DNA of 64,000 bases from Martinezella calliandrae (GCF_030272695.1 NZ_JARFYN010000002.1:221258-285257), one strand, 5' to 3'. Shown: positions 1-9,465, counted from the stretch's first letter. Notes: generated by a model not told the origin, from the sequence alone. Numbers and translations: made by a program.

Positions 1-347
1 TAGACGTCGACCTGGAGCAGCATGGCTTCGGCCCAGTTGTCGGTGATTAGGTGCAGGGATTTCAGCAGGGCGCCGGCCACGGCAAAGCCGATGGCGATCA
101 AGGCGAAATCGGCAATCAAGGCAGAGACGATAAAGGCCGGCGTGGGCAGGCGATGCATCCAACGGTTCAAGCGCGGCAGGATCATGCGGCGTTCGAAGGC
201 CAGTGCCGGCATGCCGCAGAATAACGCATAGACTGCGCCGATATAGAGCGGTGATGCATGGAAAAATAGCTTGCCATAGACGACGCCGCTTGCGGCGACG
301 AAAATCGCGGTCACAACCCAGTTGAGCGCTGAATGGAACCTTCCCAT
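1..347 (-). CDS. N-terminal part of a membrane protein, possibly a class III adenylate cyclase
   Basis: The minus strand is open from an ATG at 347 to the window edge, giving 115 codons without a stop. The protein starts MGRFHSALNW and has about three hydrophobic segments (roughly residues 10-25, 33-50 and 80-100) separated by short basic loops. The continuation and any catalytic domain lie outside the window. From memory, a similar N-terminal membrane module precedes adenylate/guanylate cyclase domains in rhizobial proteins near rnd and aspS; this is a guess, and only the membrane region is actually seen. The ATG is preceded by a weak GGCGGA-like ribosome site. The 207 bases between this start and rnd hold nothing recognisable. 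Confidence 0.6.
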   Translation of the reverse strand, partial: MGRFHSALNWVVTAIFVAASGVVYGKLFFHASPLYIGAVYALFCGMPALAFERRMILPRLNRWMHRLPTPAFIVSALIADFALIAIGFAVAGALLKSLHLITDNWAEAMLLQVDV

Positions 348-554
348 GCTGTCGATCCGCCAAGAGCCAGCGCATACCCCCAAACCGGGATTGGTTTGGC
401 AAAAGATCTGTGCGCCATCAACTATATGATTGCGCTAAGTATCCATTCTGTCGGATGTGGGGCACAATCGCGTTCGGAACCAACATCGCCATTTTTTGAG
501 AGTGCGCAACCGCCAAATGTTCGGCATCGCTGACGGTTGGCAACGGTCACGCGA

Positions 555-1700
555 TTACAGGCTGACTGTCTCGACTCGCTTGCCGACGAAGCGCAGGGCC
601 ACCTGTCCCTGGATAAGCTGCAGCGCGGTCTCGCCGAAAAGATCGCGTCGCCAGCCGGAGAGAGCGGCCACGTCGGCCTTCTCGCCTTCGGCGGCGATCT
701 TATCCAGATCCTCGCTGTTGGCGATGACTTTCGGGGCGACGCCGTGCTTTTCGGCAATGAGCTTCAGAAGAACCTTCAGCAACTCAGCGGCTGCGGCCGT
801 ACCCTCCGGCGCCTGTTGATGACGCGGCACATGCGGCATCTCGGCCTTGGGCAACGCCAAGGCCTGGTTGATCGCATCCAATACGGCCGTGCCGGAGGCG
901 GATCGTTCCCATCCCTTCGGGATCGTCCGCAGGCGACCGAGGGCTTCCATGTCTTTAGGCTGCTGCTGGGCGATTTCGTAGATGGCGTCGTCCTTCAACA
1001 CGCGAGCGCGCGGCACATTGCGGGAACGCGCCTCGCGTTCGCGCCAGGCGGCGACGTATTTCAACACGGCCAGTTCCTGCGGCTTGCGCAGCCGCATCTT
1101 CAGCCGCTGCCATGCATCGTCCGGATGCAGATCATAGGTTTCGCGCGCTTCGAGGATTGCCATTTCTTCGAGCAGCCAGGAGGCGCGACCTTCGCGCTCA
1201 AGCTGCACTTTCAGCGAAAGATAGACATCACGCAGGTGGGTAACGTCGGCGAGCGCATAGTCGAGCTGTTTCTCCGACAGCGGCCGGCGGCTCCAGTCGG
1301 TGAAGCGCGAGGACTTGTCGATATGAACGTTCTTGATGCGGCTGACGAGCTGGTCGTAGGAGACCGAATCGCCGAAACCGCAGACCATGGCGGCGACCTG
1401 GGTGTCGAAGATCGGGTGCGGGATAAGGTTGCCGCGATTGAAGATGATTTCGATGTCCTGGCGGGCGGCGTGGAATACTTTCATGACGGCGGGATTGGCC
1501 ATCAGCTCAAAGAAAGGTTTCAACTCCAGGCCCTTGGCCAGCGGATCAACAAGCACTTCGGTCGTCGGGCTCGCCATCTGGATCAAGCACAGCTCCGGCC
1601 AGAAGGTCGTCTCGCGCAGGAATTCGGTGTCGATGGTAATGAATTCTGACTTGGCCAGCTCTTGGCAGGCCGCCTCCAATTGGGCGGTAGTTTCGATCAT
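555..1700 (-). CDS. rnd: Ribonuclease D
   Basis: This 381-residue protein is a 3'-5' exoribonuclease of the DEDD family that trims the 3' ends of tRNA precursors in the cytoplasm. The first exonuclease motif is visible as TIDTEF with Asp24 and Glu26. The later motifs FDTQVAA and LDYALADVTHL supply the other acidic residues and the Tyr. An HRDC nucleic-acid-binding domain follows, at about residues 205-290. Length and N-terminus match the family. The ATG at 1700 lacks a close Shine-Dalgarno site, but no better start exists upstream. It is transcribed away from the multicopper oxidase gene and stands alone. Confidence 0.95.
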   Translation of the reverse strand: MIETTAQLEAACQELAKSEFITIDTEFLRETTFWPELCLIQMASPTTEVLVDPLAKGLELKPFFELMANPAVMKVFHAARQDIEIIFNRGNLIPHPIFDTQVAAMVCGFGDSVSYDQLVSRIKNVHIDKSSRFTDWSRRPLSEKQLDYALADVTHLRDVYLSLKVQLEREGRASWLLEEMAILEARETYDLHPDDAWQRLKMRLRKPQELAVLKYVAAWREREARSRNVPRARVLKDDAIYEIAQQQPKDMEALGRLRTIPKGWERSASGTAVLDAINQALALPKAEMPHVPRHQQAPEGTAAAAELLKVLLKLIAEKHGVAPKVIANSEDLDKIAAEGEKADVAALSGWRRDLFGETALQLIQGQVALRFVGKRVETVSL

Positions 1701-1867
1701 ATCAACACATTCATCGGTAAAATAGTCCGCTAACCTTCCTTCTCCTTTCGGTCGGATATGTCAATACGTCGAAAGCCCAAGCCTCAGGCAGACGCCGCTT
1801 TTAAGCGGAATCGCTCAAAGCAAATAGGTCGCGCAAAGCCAGCGTGGCGCGGGTTTCCCATTCCTGC

Positions 1868-3262
1868 CTAAGCCACGCGCAGATAGCTGGTCATGCCCGT
1901 CTTCTGATGTTCGATGATATGGCAATGGAGCACCCAGTCGCCGGGATTATCGGCAACGAAAGCGAGCTGCACCTTCTCGTTCGGCTGTATGAGGTAGGTG
2001 TCCGAGACGAATGGCTGGACCTGGCGTGTCGAAGAGGAGAGCACTGTGAAGCTCATGCCGTGCAGATGGATCGGATGCGTGTGCGGCGTGACGTTTTCCA
2101 TGTCGATGACATAGCTCTTGCCGAGTTTCAGTTCGGCCAGCGGCGTGGTCGGATCGGGCGAATCGCCCGGCCACGGCACCTTGTTGATCGCCCAGAAACT
2201 AAAGCCGAGCGAACCGCAAATGCTGTTGTCGGCGGAGTTTTCCGCCGTGGCGCTGAGGATCAGCGGAATATGTTGGGCCGAGCCAATATCCGCCTTCGCG
2301 ACCGGATTGTCCTCAACGGTTGCCAGATCGCGAACATCGCGCTTCAACGTGCCGCCGACCGACCGCAGCGTTGCGAGCACCTTCGGGTCGGTGCCCCTGA
2401 TATCCTCGAGCTTGACGATCGCGCCTTCGTCGTCGGGCATACGTACGGCCAACTCAAGGCGTTGACCGGGCCCTAGCTGCAGCAATTCGAGCGGAAAGCG
2501 CTGCGGCACCGGGTTGCCGTCGATGGCGATCACCGTTGCTTCAGCCCCTTCCAGGCGGAAAGAATAGATGCGCGTGACGTCAGTTATGGCGAGGCGCAGC
2601 CGGACCAGCCCGCCGGAAGGCGCGTCATATTGCGGCTGCTGCCGCCAATTGGCCGTCCGCACCGTGCCGTAGGTACCAGATTTGGCGGAATCGCGCGGCC
2701 GGAACTGCGCGATGAACTGGCCGTCGCCGCCGAGCCGCCAGTCGCGCAGATTGAGGACCACTTCGGAATCGAATGTCGGATCTTTCGGATTTTCCACGAC
2801 GATGACCCCGGTCATGCCGTGCCCCATCTGGATCAGCGTGTTGCAATGCGGGTGATACCAGAAGGTGCCAGAATCGGGCGGAGTGAAGGCATAGTCGAAA
2901 TGATCGCCGGTATAGACATAAGGCTGCGTCAGGAAGGGCACGCCGTCCATCTTGTTCGGGAGGCGGATGCCATGCCAGTGAATTGTCGTCGGATCATCTA
3001 TGCCGTTGACAAGGCGAGCGGCAAAGGGCTCGCCTTTTTTCATGCGCACAACCGGCGGCATGCCGGCTTCGCCATAGGTCAAGACGTTCTGGGTCGCTCC
3101 AGCATCCATCAAATCGGCTTGGATCTTTGTGGTTTTTAGAACCTGCGGCTCCGGCGCCGCTATCGCGCTGCCGCCAGACCTGCCGGCGATGTCGAGCCCC
3201 ACACCATAGGCGCCGGCAATGGCGGAGGCTTTCAGAAGATTGCGACGGGTGAGGATGGGCAT
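1868..3262 (-). CDS. Tat-exported multicopper oxidase
   Basis: This 464-residue cupredoxin oxidase is of the laccase/CueO type. It oxidises phenols or metal ions such as Cu(I) at the expense of oxygen, in the periplasm. It begins MPILTRRNLLKAS, a twin-arginine signal, as expected for a cofactor protein folded before export. The four copper-binding motifs are present: HWHG at about residue 95, WYHPH at about 136, HTHPIHLHG at about 410 and HCHIIEH near 446 with a following Met as axial type 1 ligand. The frame is open 18 codons further upstream, but the ATG at 3262 has a GGAG site 8 bases before it and puts the Tat motif near the N-terminus. There is no methionine-rich insert like that of CueO, so the substrate cannot be read from sequence. 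Confidence 0.92.
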   Translation of the reverse strand: MPILTRRNLLKASAIAGAYGVGLDIAGRSGGSAIAAPEPQVLKTTKIQADLMDAGATQNVLTYGEAGMPPVVRMKKGEPFAARLVNGIDDPTTIHWHGIRLPNKMDGVPFLTQPYVYTGDHFDYAFTPPDSGTFWYHPHCNTLIQMGHGMTGVIVVENPKDPTFDSEVVLNLRDWRLGGDGQFIAQFRPRDSAKSGTYGTVRTANWRQQPQYDAPSGGLVRLRLAITDVTRIYSFRLEGAEATVIAIDGNPVPQRFPLELLQLGPGQRLELAVRMPDDEGAIVKLEDIRGTDPKVLATLRSVGGTLKRDVRDLATVEDNPVAKADIGSAQHIPLILSATAENSADNSICGSLGFSFWAINKVPWPGDSPDPTTPLAELKLGKSYVIDMENVTPHTHPIHLHGMSFTVLSSSTRQVQPFVSDTYLIQPNEKVQLAFVADNPGDWVLHCHIIEHQKTGMTSYLRVA

Positions 3263-3491
3263 GCGAGGCTCCGAAACACGGGGATGTGCATGCCTGTTTA
3301 AAGTTGACTGTGGCATTCAGCAATAGGTCTGGGGTAGATGAATTGCCGCATCGGACTACTGGGGGCGTGGATGTTGGTTCGCAATTCTCGCCGTGCTGGA
3401 ATTCATTTGGCTACATGTTGTTTATGGTAGTGATGACGGAAACGAGAAAACTCTTGCATTGCAACGTTCTGATCGACATTGACAGTTCGCA

Positions 3492-3809
3492 ATAACGATA
3501 CGCGCTGATGCCACCAAGGCCGAGAAACTGCTTTGGCAGTCTCTGCGCCGCAGCCAGCTTCATGGGTTCAAAGTCAAGCCACAGGTTCCGATCGATGGTT
3601 AGATTTTGGACTTCGTATGTTTCGAAGCTCGGATGATCGTTGAGGTCGCTGGAGCGCAACACGCCGTAAGCAAGACTGACCGGAAAAGAGACGCGTATCT
3701 TCTAGATCAGGACTTTCATATTCTACGGATCTGGAACCACGAGGTCGTCAGGGATCTTGGTGGAATCTGTTTAACGATCCTGGCGAAGCTGAAAAACACT
3801 GGAGAATGA
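3492..3809 (+). pseudogene. Broken DUF559 endonuclease-like gene
   Basis: The plus strand encodes a recognisable DUF559 domain, related to very-short-patch-repair endonucleases. In one frame it reads AEKLLWQSLRRSQLHGFKV, then QVPIDG, then an in-frame TAG at 3600-3602, then ILDFVCFEARMIVEV and, near the end, FHILRIWNHEVV. In intact family members a tyrosine usually stands where the TAG is (GPYIVDF-like motif), so a single substitution can explain the stop. No start codon with a ribosome site is seen for the upstream part, and the usual N-terminal basic segment is missing. The piece after the stop could start at a TTG (3606) but would lack the first third of the fold. It ends at a TGA at about 3807. 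Confidence 0.75.
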
Positions 3810-4014
3810 GCTGGAGCGCGAAGCAATCTCGAAGCCCATCTCGCCCTTGGCGGGCGAGAAAGCATTTCCACTGGTTTCGGAATTGTGCGAGCGGAAGTTC
3901 CAAGCTCTCGAGAGTTTGGCGCAATTTCTAAGCCATTGAAATTGCAAGAGCGGGGGCGTTCCTTGCTCACCCCAATTCAGGAGTTCTCTGCGTCCCCGCC
4001 TACCCCCCCTCTTG

Positions 4015-4067
4015 CAAAAACTAAGACTTGGATGAGGGACAAGCCCTCATCCAAGCCTAAGTTTTTG
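4015..4067. repeat. Long imperfect inverted repeat upstream of aspS
   Basis: Two 24-base arms (4015-4038 and 4044-4067) match at 22 of 24 positions when one is reversed and complemented, around a 5-base loop. Both ends are A- or T-rich, so the transcript would form a strong hairpin in either direction. The element lies between the decayed DUF559 gene and aspS, in about 400 bases without a gene. It may be a bidirectional terminator or a copy of a dispersed intergenic palindrome. Nearby, the 12-mer TTTCTCGTCGGC occurs twice, at 4069 and 4149. Confidence 0.6.
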
Positions 4068-4216
4068 CTTTCTCGTCGGCCTGGGGCGAGATAGAAGCGG
4101 CGCTCGAGCCTTGACAAATCAGGCGCACCATGCGCTTTTCCGCCCGATTTTCTCGTCGGCAGGCGAGGGGCTTTTGTCCGCATTCGCCGCCGTCCGCCAA
4201 GTCCAGGATATATACT

Positions 4217-6007
4217 ATGCATCGCTATCGCAGCCACACATGCGCCGCCCTGCGCAAGTCCGACGTCGGTTCGACCGTCCGCATCTCCGGCTGGGTTCAT
4301 CGCGTCCGAGATCATGGCGGCGTGCTGTTCATCGATCTGCGCGATCACTACGGTATTACGCAGGTTGTCGCCGACCCGGATTCACCGGCCTTCAAGCTGG
4401 CCGAGACCGTGCGCGGCGAGTGGGTCATCCGTGTCGACGGCCTGGTGAAGGCTCGTACCGAAGACACGATCAACAAGAACATGCCGACCGGCGAGATCGA
4501 GCTTTATGCGCAAGAGATCGAAGTGCTCTCCGCCGCCAAGGAGTTGCCGCTGCCGGTTTTCGGCGAGCCGGAGTATCCGGAAGACGTTCGCCTGAAGTAT
4601 CGCTTCCTTGATCTGCGCCGCGAAACGCTGCACAGGAATATCGTCAGGCGCACGCAAGTTATCTCCTCCATGCGCCGCCATATGGGCGAAGTGGGCTTCA
4701 CCGAATATTCCACGCCGATCCTGACGGCCTCGTCGCCGGAAGGCGCGCGCGACTTCCTGGTGCCGAGCCGCATTCATCCCGGCACGTTTTATGCCCTGCC
4801 GCAGGCGCCGCAGCAGTATAAGCAGCTCCTGATGGTCGCCGGCTTCGACCGCTATTTCCAGATCGCGCCCTGCTTCCGCGACGAAGACCCGCGTGCCGAC
4901 CGGCTGCCGGGCGAATTCTACCAGCTCGACCTCGAGATGAGCTTCGTCACCCAGGAAGATGTCTGGAACACCATGGGACCGCTCATGACCCAGGTGTTCG
5001 AGGAATTTGCCGACGGCAAGCCCGTCACCAAGGAATGGCCGCGCATCCCCTATGATGTCGCGATCCGCAAATACGGTACGGACAAGCCCGACCTGCGCAA
5101 CCCAATCGTTATGGAAGCGGTGACCGAGCATTTCGCCGGCTCCGGCTTCAAGGTCTTCGCCAACATGATCGCCTCTAACCCGAAGGTTCAGGTCTGGGCG
5201 ATCCCGGCCAAGACCGGCGGCTCCCGAGCTTTCTGCGACCGCATGAACGCCTGGGCGCAGAGCCAGGGCCAGCCAGGACTCGGTTACATCTTCTGGCGCA
5301 AGGAAGGCGAAAAGCTCGAAGGCGCCGGCCCGCTTGCCAAGAACATTGGCGAGGAGCGCACCGATGCGATCCGTACCCAGCTCGGCCTCGGCGACGGCGA
5401 CGCCTGCTTCTTCGTCGCCGGCGATCCGGACAAGTTCCACAAGTTTGCCGGCGAGGCCCGTACCAAGGCCGGTGAGGAGCTGAACCTGGTCGATCGCGAC
5501 CGTTTCGAGCTCTGCTGGATCGTCGACTTCCCGTTCTTCGAATGGAGCGAGGAAGAAAAGAAGGTCGATTTTGCCCACAACCCGTTCTCCATGCCGCAGG
5601 GCGGTCTTGAGGCGCTACAGAGCCAGGATCCGCTGACGATCAAAGCCTTCCAGTACGACGCCGTCTGCAACGGCTTCGAAATCGCTTCCGGTTCGATCCG
5701 TAACCAGTCGCCGGAAACGATGGTTGCCGCCTTCGAAAAGGTCGGGCTCAGCCAGGCGGATGTCGAGGAGCGCTTCGGCGGTCTCTACCGCGCCTTCCAA
5801 TACGGCGCGCCTCCGCACGGTGGTGCTGCTTTCGGCATCGACCGCATCGTCATGCTGCTGGTCGGCGCCAAGAACCTGCGCGAGATCTCGCTGTTCCCGA
5901 TGAACCAGCAGGCGCAGGATCTGCTGATGGGCGCTCCGTCGCCTGCAACGCCCACGCAGCTGCGCGAGCTGGCAATCCGCCCGATACCACCGGTCAAGAA
6001 GGACTAA
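4217..6007 (+). CDS. aspS: Aspartyl-tRNA synthetase
   Basis: This class IIb synthetase of 596 residues charges tRNA with aspartate; bacteria lacking AsnRS use it non-discriminatingly for tRNA-Asn as well. An OB-fold anticodon-binding domain comes first ([15 protein letters not shown] at about residues 20-35). Then come the class II motif 2 region with [10 protein letters not shown], a GAD insertion domain in the middle and motif 3 GIDRIVML near the C-terminus. The frame is open to 4130, but the start [10 protein letters not shown] at 4217 is the family's usual N-terminus. A TTGACA hexamer lies at 4111-4116, about 100 bases upstream, without a convincing -10 box. A strong terminator follows. 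Confidence 0.97.
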   Translation: MHRYRSHTCAALRKSDVGSTVRISGWVHRVRDHGGVLFIDLRDHYGITQVVADPDSPAFKLAETVRGEWVIRVDGLVKARTEDTINKNMPTGEIELYAQEIEVLSAAKELPLPVFGEPEYPEDVRLKYRFLDLRRETLHRNIVRRTQVISSMRRHMGEVGFTEYSTPILTASSPEGARDFLVPSRIHPGTFYALPQAPQQYKQLLMVAGFDRYFQIAPCFRDEDPRADRLPGEFYQLDLEMSFVTQEDVWNTMGPLMTQVFEEFADGKPVTKEWPRIPYDVAIRKYGTDKPDLRNPIVMEAVTEHFAGSGFKVFANMIASNPKVQVWAIPAKTGGSRAFCDRMNAWAQSQGQPGLGYIFWRKEGEKLEGAGPLAKNIGEERTDAIRTQLGLGDGDACFFVAGDPDKFHKFAGEARTKAGEELNLVDRDRFELCWIVDFPFFEWSEEEKKVDFAHNPFSMPQGGLEALQSQDPLTIKAFQYDAVCNGFEIASGSIRNQSPETMVAAFEKVGLSQADVEERFGGLYRAFQYGAPPHGGAAFGIDRIVMLLVGAKNLREISLFPMNQQAQDLLMGAPSPATPTQLRELAIRPIPPVKKD

Positions 6008-6042
6008 GGATTTTCACAAGCTTCCAGGTTTCATGAAAATGC

Positions 6043-6073
6043 AAAACCCGGCGACCGAAATCGCCGGGTTTTT
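6043..6073. terminator. Bidirectional terminator after aspS
   Basis: The arms AAAACCCGGCGA and TCGCCGGGTTTTT form a 12-bp stem with a 6-base loop. A T-run lies on the plus strand and an A-run precedes it. It sits between the convergent aspS and serine hydrolase genes and can serve both. Confidence 0.88.
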
Positions 6074-6091
6074 GTTGGTCTTGGGAGGGAA

Positions 6092-7261
6092 TTAAAGAGC
6101 GGCATAAATCGCGTCGCGAAGATCGATGGTGAACTGTCCCCACATGCCCTCGATCGCCGTATTGGTCAGCGCCACGACCGTCAGCTTTTGCTGTGGGTCT
6201 ACGAACCAGCTGTGACCATAGACGCCGCCCCATTTGATCGTGCCCTTGGAGAATGGCGCCTGGGCAGCAATGGGGTCGATGACGACGGACCAGCCATAAC
6301 CGAAGCCGAAGCCGGCTTGTTGCGTCTGCATATGGCCGCCCGCCTGATCGGTCATCATGGTCTTGACAGTATCCGCCGACAGCAGCGGTGCGCCGCCCTT
6401 CCGTATGGCTTCCAGAATGGCAAGAATGTCACTTGCCGTTCCGGCCATGCCCGCGCCGCCGGAATGATAGGAGCTGGCATCGAATATCCTGTCCGGCGCG
6501 AACCGAATGAAGCCATCGAGGATCGGAACGAGCGCCTCTTGTCCCATTGGCTCCGGCTCAAATGCACTATTCAAATAGGCGACTGGCAAGCGGCTGCGGT
6601 CGCGGACCGAGAAGGCAGTATCGGAAAGGCCGAGCGGCTTCATCACGAGCTCCTCAACGACCTCGCCGAGAGCACGGCCGGTTTCCTTTTCGATGATGCC
6701 GCCGAGCACATCCATCGCCAGCGAATATTGCCAGCCTTCGCCGGGCGGAAAGAGAAGAGGTGCACTGGCCAGGCGCTTGAGGTTATCAGCCAATGACAGG
6801 CCGGGGGTGTCCAGCCCGTCAGATACGCTGGCGCGATGATAGGGGCCGTCCTGCGCCTCGGCGAATGTGTAACCCAGTCCGGACGTGTGCGTCAGTAGGT
6901 GGCGGATGCGGATAACGGCCTCGCCTCCATCGGGCAGCCGCGGCCGGAAGTCCGGCAGCCATTTGGTGATCGGATCGTCGAGCCCGATGCGGCCCTGCTC
7001 GACGAGCCGCATGGCGGTAATGGTGACGATCGGCTTGGTGATGGAGGCCAGGCGGAAGATGGCATCCTCCTGCATCGCCACCTTGTTTTCTCGATCCGCC
7101 AGGCCGGCAGCGCGGCTGTAGATCAGCTCACCGTTCCGGGCGATCTGGACCACGGTCCCGACCAGCCTCTTGTCGGCCAGAGCGGTATCAATCGCAGCAT
7201 CGACACCTTGAGAAAGGCTGCCGTGGCTTGGACGCGCGGAATTTTCCAGGGGAAGACTCAT
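6092..7261 (-). CDS. Serine hydrolase of the class C beta-lactamase family
   Basis: This 389-residue protein has the beta-lactamase/penicillin-binding (PF00144-type) fold. The nucleophile motif SITK occurs at about residue 75 (FRLASITKP), with HTSGLGYTF in the middle. A Tyr-Ser pair in WQYSLAMDV fits the second catalytic element, and GHSW near the end replaces KTG. Such proteins are esterases, D-aminopeptidases or peptidases more often than true beta-lactamases. No signal peptide is evident after MSLPLENSARPSHG. The open frame extends to 7843, but that part runs opposite the TetR gene and is rejected. The divergent TetR gene, 66 bases away, probably regulates it. Confidence 0.85.
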   Translation of the reverse strand: MSLPLENSARPSHGSLSQGVDAAIDTALADKRLVGTVVQIARNGELIYSRAAGLADRENKVAMQEDAIFRLASITKPIVTITAMRLVEQGRIGLDDPITKWLPDFRPRLPDGGEAVIRIRHLLTHTSGLGYTFAEAQDGPYHRASVSDGLDTPGLSLADNLKRLASAPLLFPPGEGWQYSLAMDVLGGIIEKETGRALGEVVEELVMKPLGLSDTAFSVRDRSRLPVAYLNSAFEPEPMGQEALVPILDGFIRFAPDRIFDASSYHSGGAGMAGTASDILAILEAIRKGGAPLLSADTVKTMMTDQAGGHMQTQQAGFGFGYGWSVVIDPIAAQAPFSKGTIKWGGVYGHSWFVDPQQKLTVVALTNTAIEGMWGQFTIDLRDAIYAAL

Positions 7262-7286
7262 GGGGCAAAACCTTCTATAATCACAA

Positions 7287-7336
7287 TGACCATTCCTGAA
7301 TAAACCAGATCGGGAAATAATTCTAGAGTGACCATT
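7287..7336. promoter_or_regulatory. Candidate TetR operator: repeated TGACCATT
   Basis: The octamer TGACCATT occurs at 7287-7294 and again at 7329-7336, within the 66 bases between the divergent serine hydrolase and TetR genes. Each copy sits in a partly palindromic context (CACAATGACCATT and TGACCATTGTGA). Autoregulating TetR proteins commonly bind such divergent gaps; binding here is inferred. Confidence 0.4.
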
Positions 7337-7984
7337 GTGAAAAATAACGAAGAGACAGGAGATTCCGCGCCACGCAAGCGCGGACGGCCGCCGGCTTTCG
7401 ATCGCGAGACGGTTCTCGCCGCCGCACGCGACACTTTCTGGAAGCATGGCTATGATGGTTCCTCCATCGCCGATCTGACGGCAGCTATGGGAATTACGCC
7501 GCAAAGTCTCTATGCTGCCTTTGGCTCCAAGGCCGAGCTCTACCGAGAAACGCTCGATCAGTATCGGCGCATGCCACGAGCGGAGCCCGGCAATCCGTTT
7601 ACGGACATGACCGATACGGTGACCGCCTTCGAGCGCTTTCTGACAAATTCCGCCAAGACCTTCACGGCGCCGGAGCATCCGAAGGGCTGCATGATATCGA
7701 CGGCGGTGCTGAATTGCGCAGAGGAAAACGAGCCGATCGCCCATCACGTCGCGTCGATGCGCCTGCAGACGCTGGCTATCTTCACGGCACGGATCGAGCG
7801 CGGTATCGCGGAGGGCGACATGCGGCCGGATGCCGACGCCCAATCGCTAGCTCGCTTTCTGGGCGCAATCGTGCAGGGCATGTCCGTCCAGGCGCGCGAT
7901 GGTGCAACCACGGATGAACTGCTTGCCCTATTGTCCCATGGCCTCAGCGAGCTGAAAAAATATCAACTATCCGAGGAGATCTAA
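7328..7984 (+). CDS. TetR-family transcriptional regulator
   Basis: This protein of about 218 residues has an N-terminal helix-turn-helix. After a basic lead-in (PRKRGRPPAFDRETVL) come GYDGSSIADLTAAMGIT and SLYAAFGSKAELY, the classic TetR DNA-binding helices at about residues 35-70. The C-terminal part is the ligand-binding/dimerisation region and carries GCMISTAVLNCAEEN, as in the TetR_C group that often controls enzymes or transporters. It is divergent to the serine hydrolase gene, its likely target. The start is unsure: GTG at 7328 and GTG at 7337 are both possible and neither has a good ribosome site. Confidence 0.88.
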   Translation: MTIVKNNEETGDSAPRKRGRPPAFDRETVLAAARDTFWKHGYDGSSIADLTAAMGITPQSLYAAFGSKAELYRETLDQYRRMPRAEPGNPFTDMTDTVTAFERFLTNSAKTFTAPEHPKGCMISTAVLNCAEENEPIAHHVASMRLQTLAIFTARIERGIAEGDMRPDADAQSLARFLGAIVQGMSVQARDGATTDELLALLSHGLSELKKYQLSEEI

Positions 7985-7998
7985 CCGGCGGCAAAGAA

Positions 7999-8026
7999 AA
8001 ACCCGGCGACGGAGATCGCCGGGTTT
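7999..8026. terminator. Terminator after the TetR gene
   Basis: The arms AAACCCGGCGA and TCGCCGGGTTT around a 6-base loop form an 11-bp stem. It resembles the hairpin after aspS and lies between the convergent TetR gene and the next minus-strand gene. Confidence 0.82.
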
Positions 8027-8050
8027 CTGAGCAGCTTGGAGAACGGCCGC

Positions 8051-9238
8051 TTAGTCGTTGGACGAAACCTTGAGGCCGATGACCTGCGGAATCGACTGCG
8101 GAGCGCCCATAGCGGCGCCGATGATCATCGGCAGCGGCACCGGCTTGTCGGGCGAAGCCTTGACCGTTAGGCTCTTCGGATTGTCGAGATAGGCGCTGAC
8201 GGCAGTAGAAACGGCGTTCTGCAGCTCCGGAATGTTGAGCTGTGCCATCATGATCGGCGTCATCGCCTTTAGCGTGTCGGCGAGCTGCTTGCCGGAAACC
8301 CCCTGCTGCTTACCGGCAAATTCCAGTGCCCGGGAGGTGATCGAGCTATCGTCGAAGCGGATCTGTGCACTGTTGAAGGTCAACTGCTGCAGAAGTCCGA
8401 GCATGGCAAGACCGGCGGATTGCTGGGCATCCTGCTGGTTCGGATTGGAGCGGACGGTCTTGAGCGCCTCCTGAAGCGACTTGACGAAGGCGGGCGTGTA
8501 ACCGGAAATGCTGAGCGCGATGTTCAGCTTACCGACATCCTTGAAATCCAGGGAATATTCGGTGATGTCAATCTTGCCCGGAGCGATTTCCCAGCTGCCC
8601 TTCATGGCCAGCCTGCCGTTCAACTGCTGTAGATCCAGCTGGTTGATGGCCTCCTTGGCCTGCTGATCTGCGACCTTGCTGAGATCGGCCTTGATACCGT
8701 CGACGTTGGCATTGAAGTCGAGACCGGACTTGTCAGCTCGCTTGCTCAACGTGGCGTCGGCGTTGGTGAACGAGAAGACCTGCGTGCCGTCCTTGGTGAA
8801 GGAGAGGGGGCCGGCGTGAGCGGTCTTATAGAGCAGCAGGGAGTCAAGATCGCCCTTGGTGGTGTCGGCCGGGATTTCGACACCACTCAAGGTGAGGTCG
8901 GAGGCTGCGATGGTAACGCCGTCCTTCGTTGTGGCAACGTTGGGAAAAGCGATTTGATCGATCGCATAGCCACCGCCCACTTCCGCGACGCCGGTCAAAG
9001 TGATATCGCCCACCTTCAGGCCATCCGGCGTGCCCGCCGCGTTGATGCTCACGCCTTTCAGCGTCACCGTTGTGCCGCTGACATCGATGCTTTCCGCGGC
9101 GACCGAGCCGCCCTGCAGAGCATAGGCGTCATTGATCTTCTTCAAGAGGTCGCTGCCATCAAGCGCAAAGGCGGAGCTGGCGAAAGACAGAATTGCGGCG
9201 CTGGACAGCATCAGCCGTGTTGTCCGATAGAAAGTCAT
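8051..9238 (-). CDS. Conserved exported protein of unknown function
   Basis: This 395-residue protein has a clear Sec signal peptide (MTFYRTTRLMLSSAAILSF, cleavage likely after SSAFA). The mature part is rich in short beta-strand-like segments of the form VSGTTVTLKGVSI, DITLTGVAEV and ASDLTLSGVEI, followed by a helical stretch with many Gln. The repeated strand pattern recalls proteins with a lipid-carrying or AsmA-like beta-groove, but no family motif is certain. There are no cysteines, and no enzyme motif is seen. It is a single gene between two convergent or divergent neighbours. Confidence 0.7.
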   Translation of the reverse strand: MTFYRTTRLMLSSAAILSFASSAFALDGSDLLKKINDAYALQGGSVAAESIDVSGTTVTLKGVSINAAGTPDGLKVGDITLTGVAEVGGGYAIDQIAFPNVATTKDGVTIAASDLTLSGVEIPADTTKGDLDSLLLYKTAHAGPLSFTKDGTQVFSFTNADATLSKRADKSGLDFNANVDGIKADLSKVADQQAKEAINQLDLQQLNGRLAMKGSWEIAPGKIDITEYSLDFKDVGKLNIALSISGYTPAFVKSLQEALKTVRSNPNQQDAQQSAGLAMLGLLQQLTFNSAQIRFDDSSITSRALEFAGKQQGVSGKQLADTLKAMTPIMMAQLNIPELQNAVSTAVSAYLDNPKSLTVKASPDKPVPLPMIIGAAMGAPQSIPQVIGLKVSSND

Positions 9239-9465
9239 GGTGGCTTTTCCTCATTGAGCTGGTGTAGGCGGGGTACAGATATCGCGTGTACTGTCGCGGG
9301 TTATATTCACGTTTGCCTTAAATTCCAATGACAGTGGCGATAGCAAATAGATGGATGAAAATTGTGTCCAACGTTACGTCAGATCGTGCCTGAACTGAGG
9401 CGTCATCCACAAGTGCTTTCCACTGATTTCTTGCCGAGAGTCGGCATCTCCGATAGTCAAGAGCC

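Noticed and set aside
537..1649. 370-codon plus-strand frame
   Set aside because: It mirrors rnd on the other strand and encodes no recognisable protein.
4382..5578. Long minus-strand open frame (398 codons) opposite aspS
   Set aside because: It is the antisense shadow of a well-supported gene, with no ribosome site or known domain; GC-rich DNA produces such frames often.
7262..7843. N-terminal extension of the serine hydrolase frame
   Set aside because: It overlaps the divergent TetR gene on the opposite strand and has no family sequence; the ATG at 7261 fits.
6043..8026. Near-identical hairpins flanking the serine hydrolase/TetR pair, considered as mobile-element ends
   Set aside because: Both sit at convergent gene ends and carry A/T runs as terminators do; no transposase or target duplication is seen.
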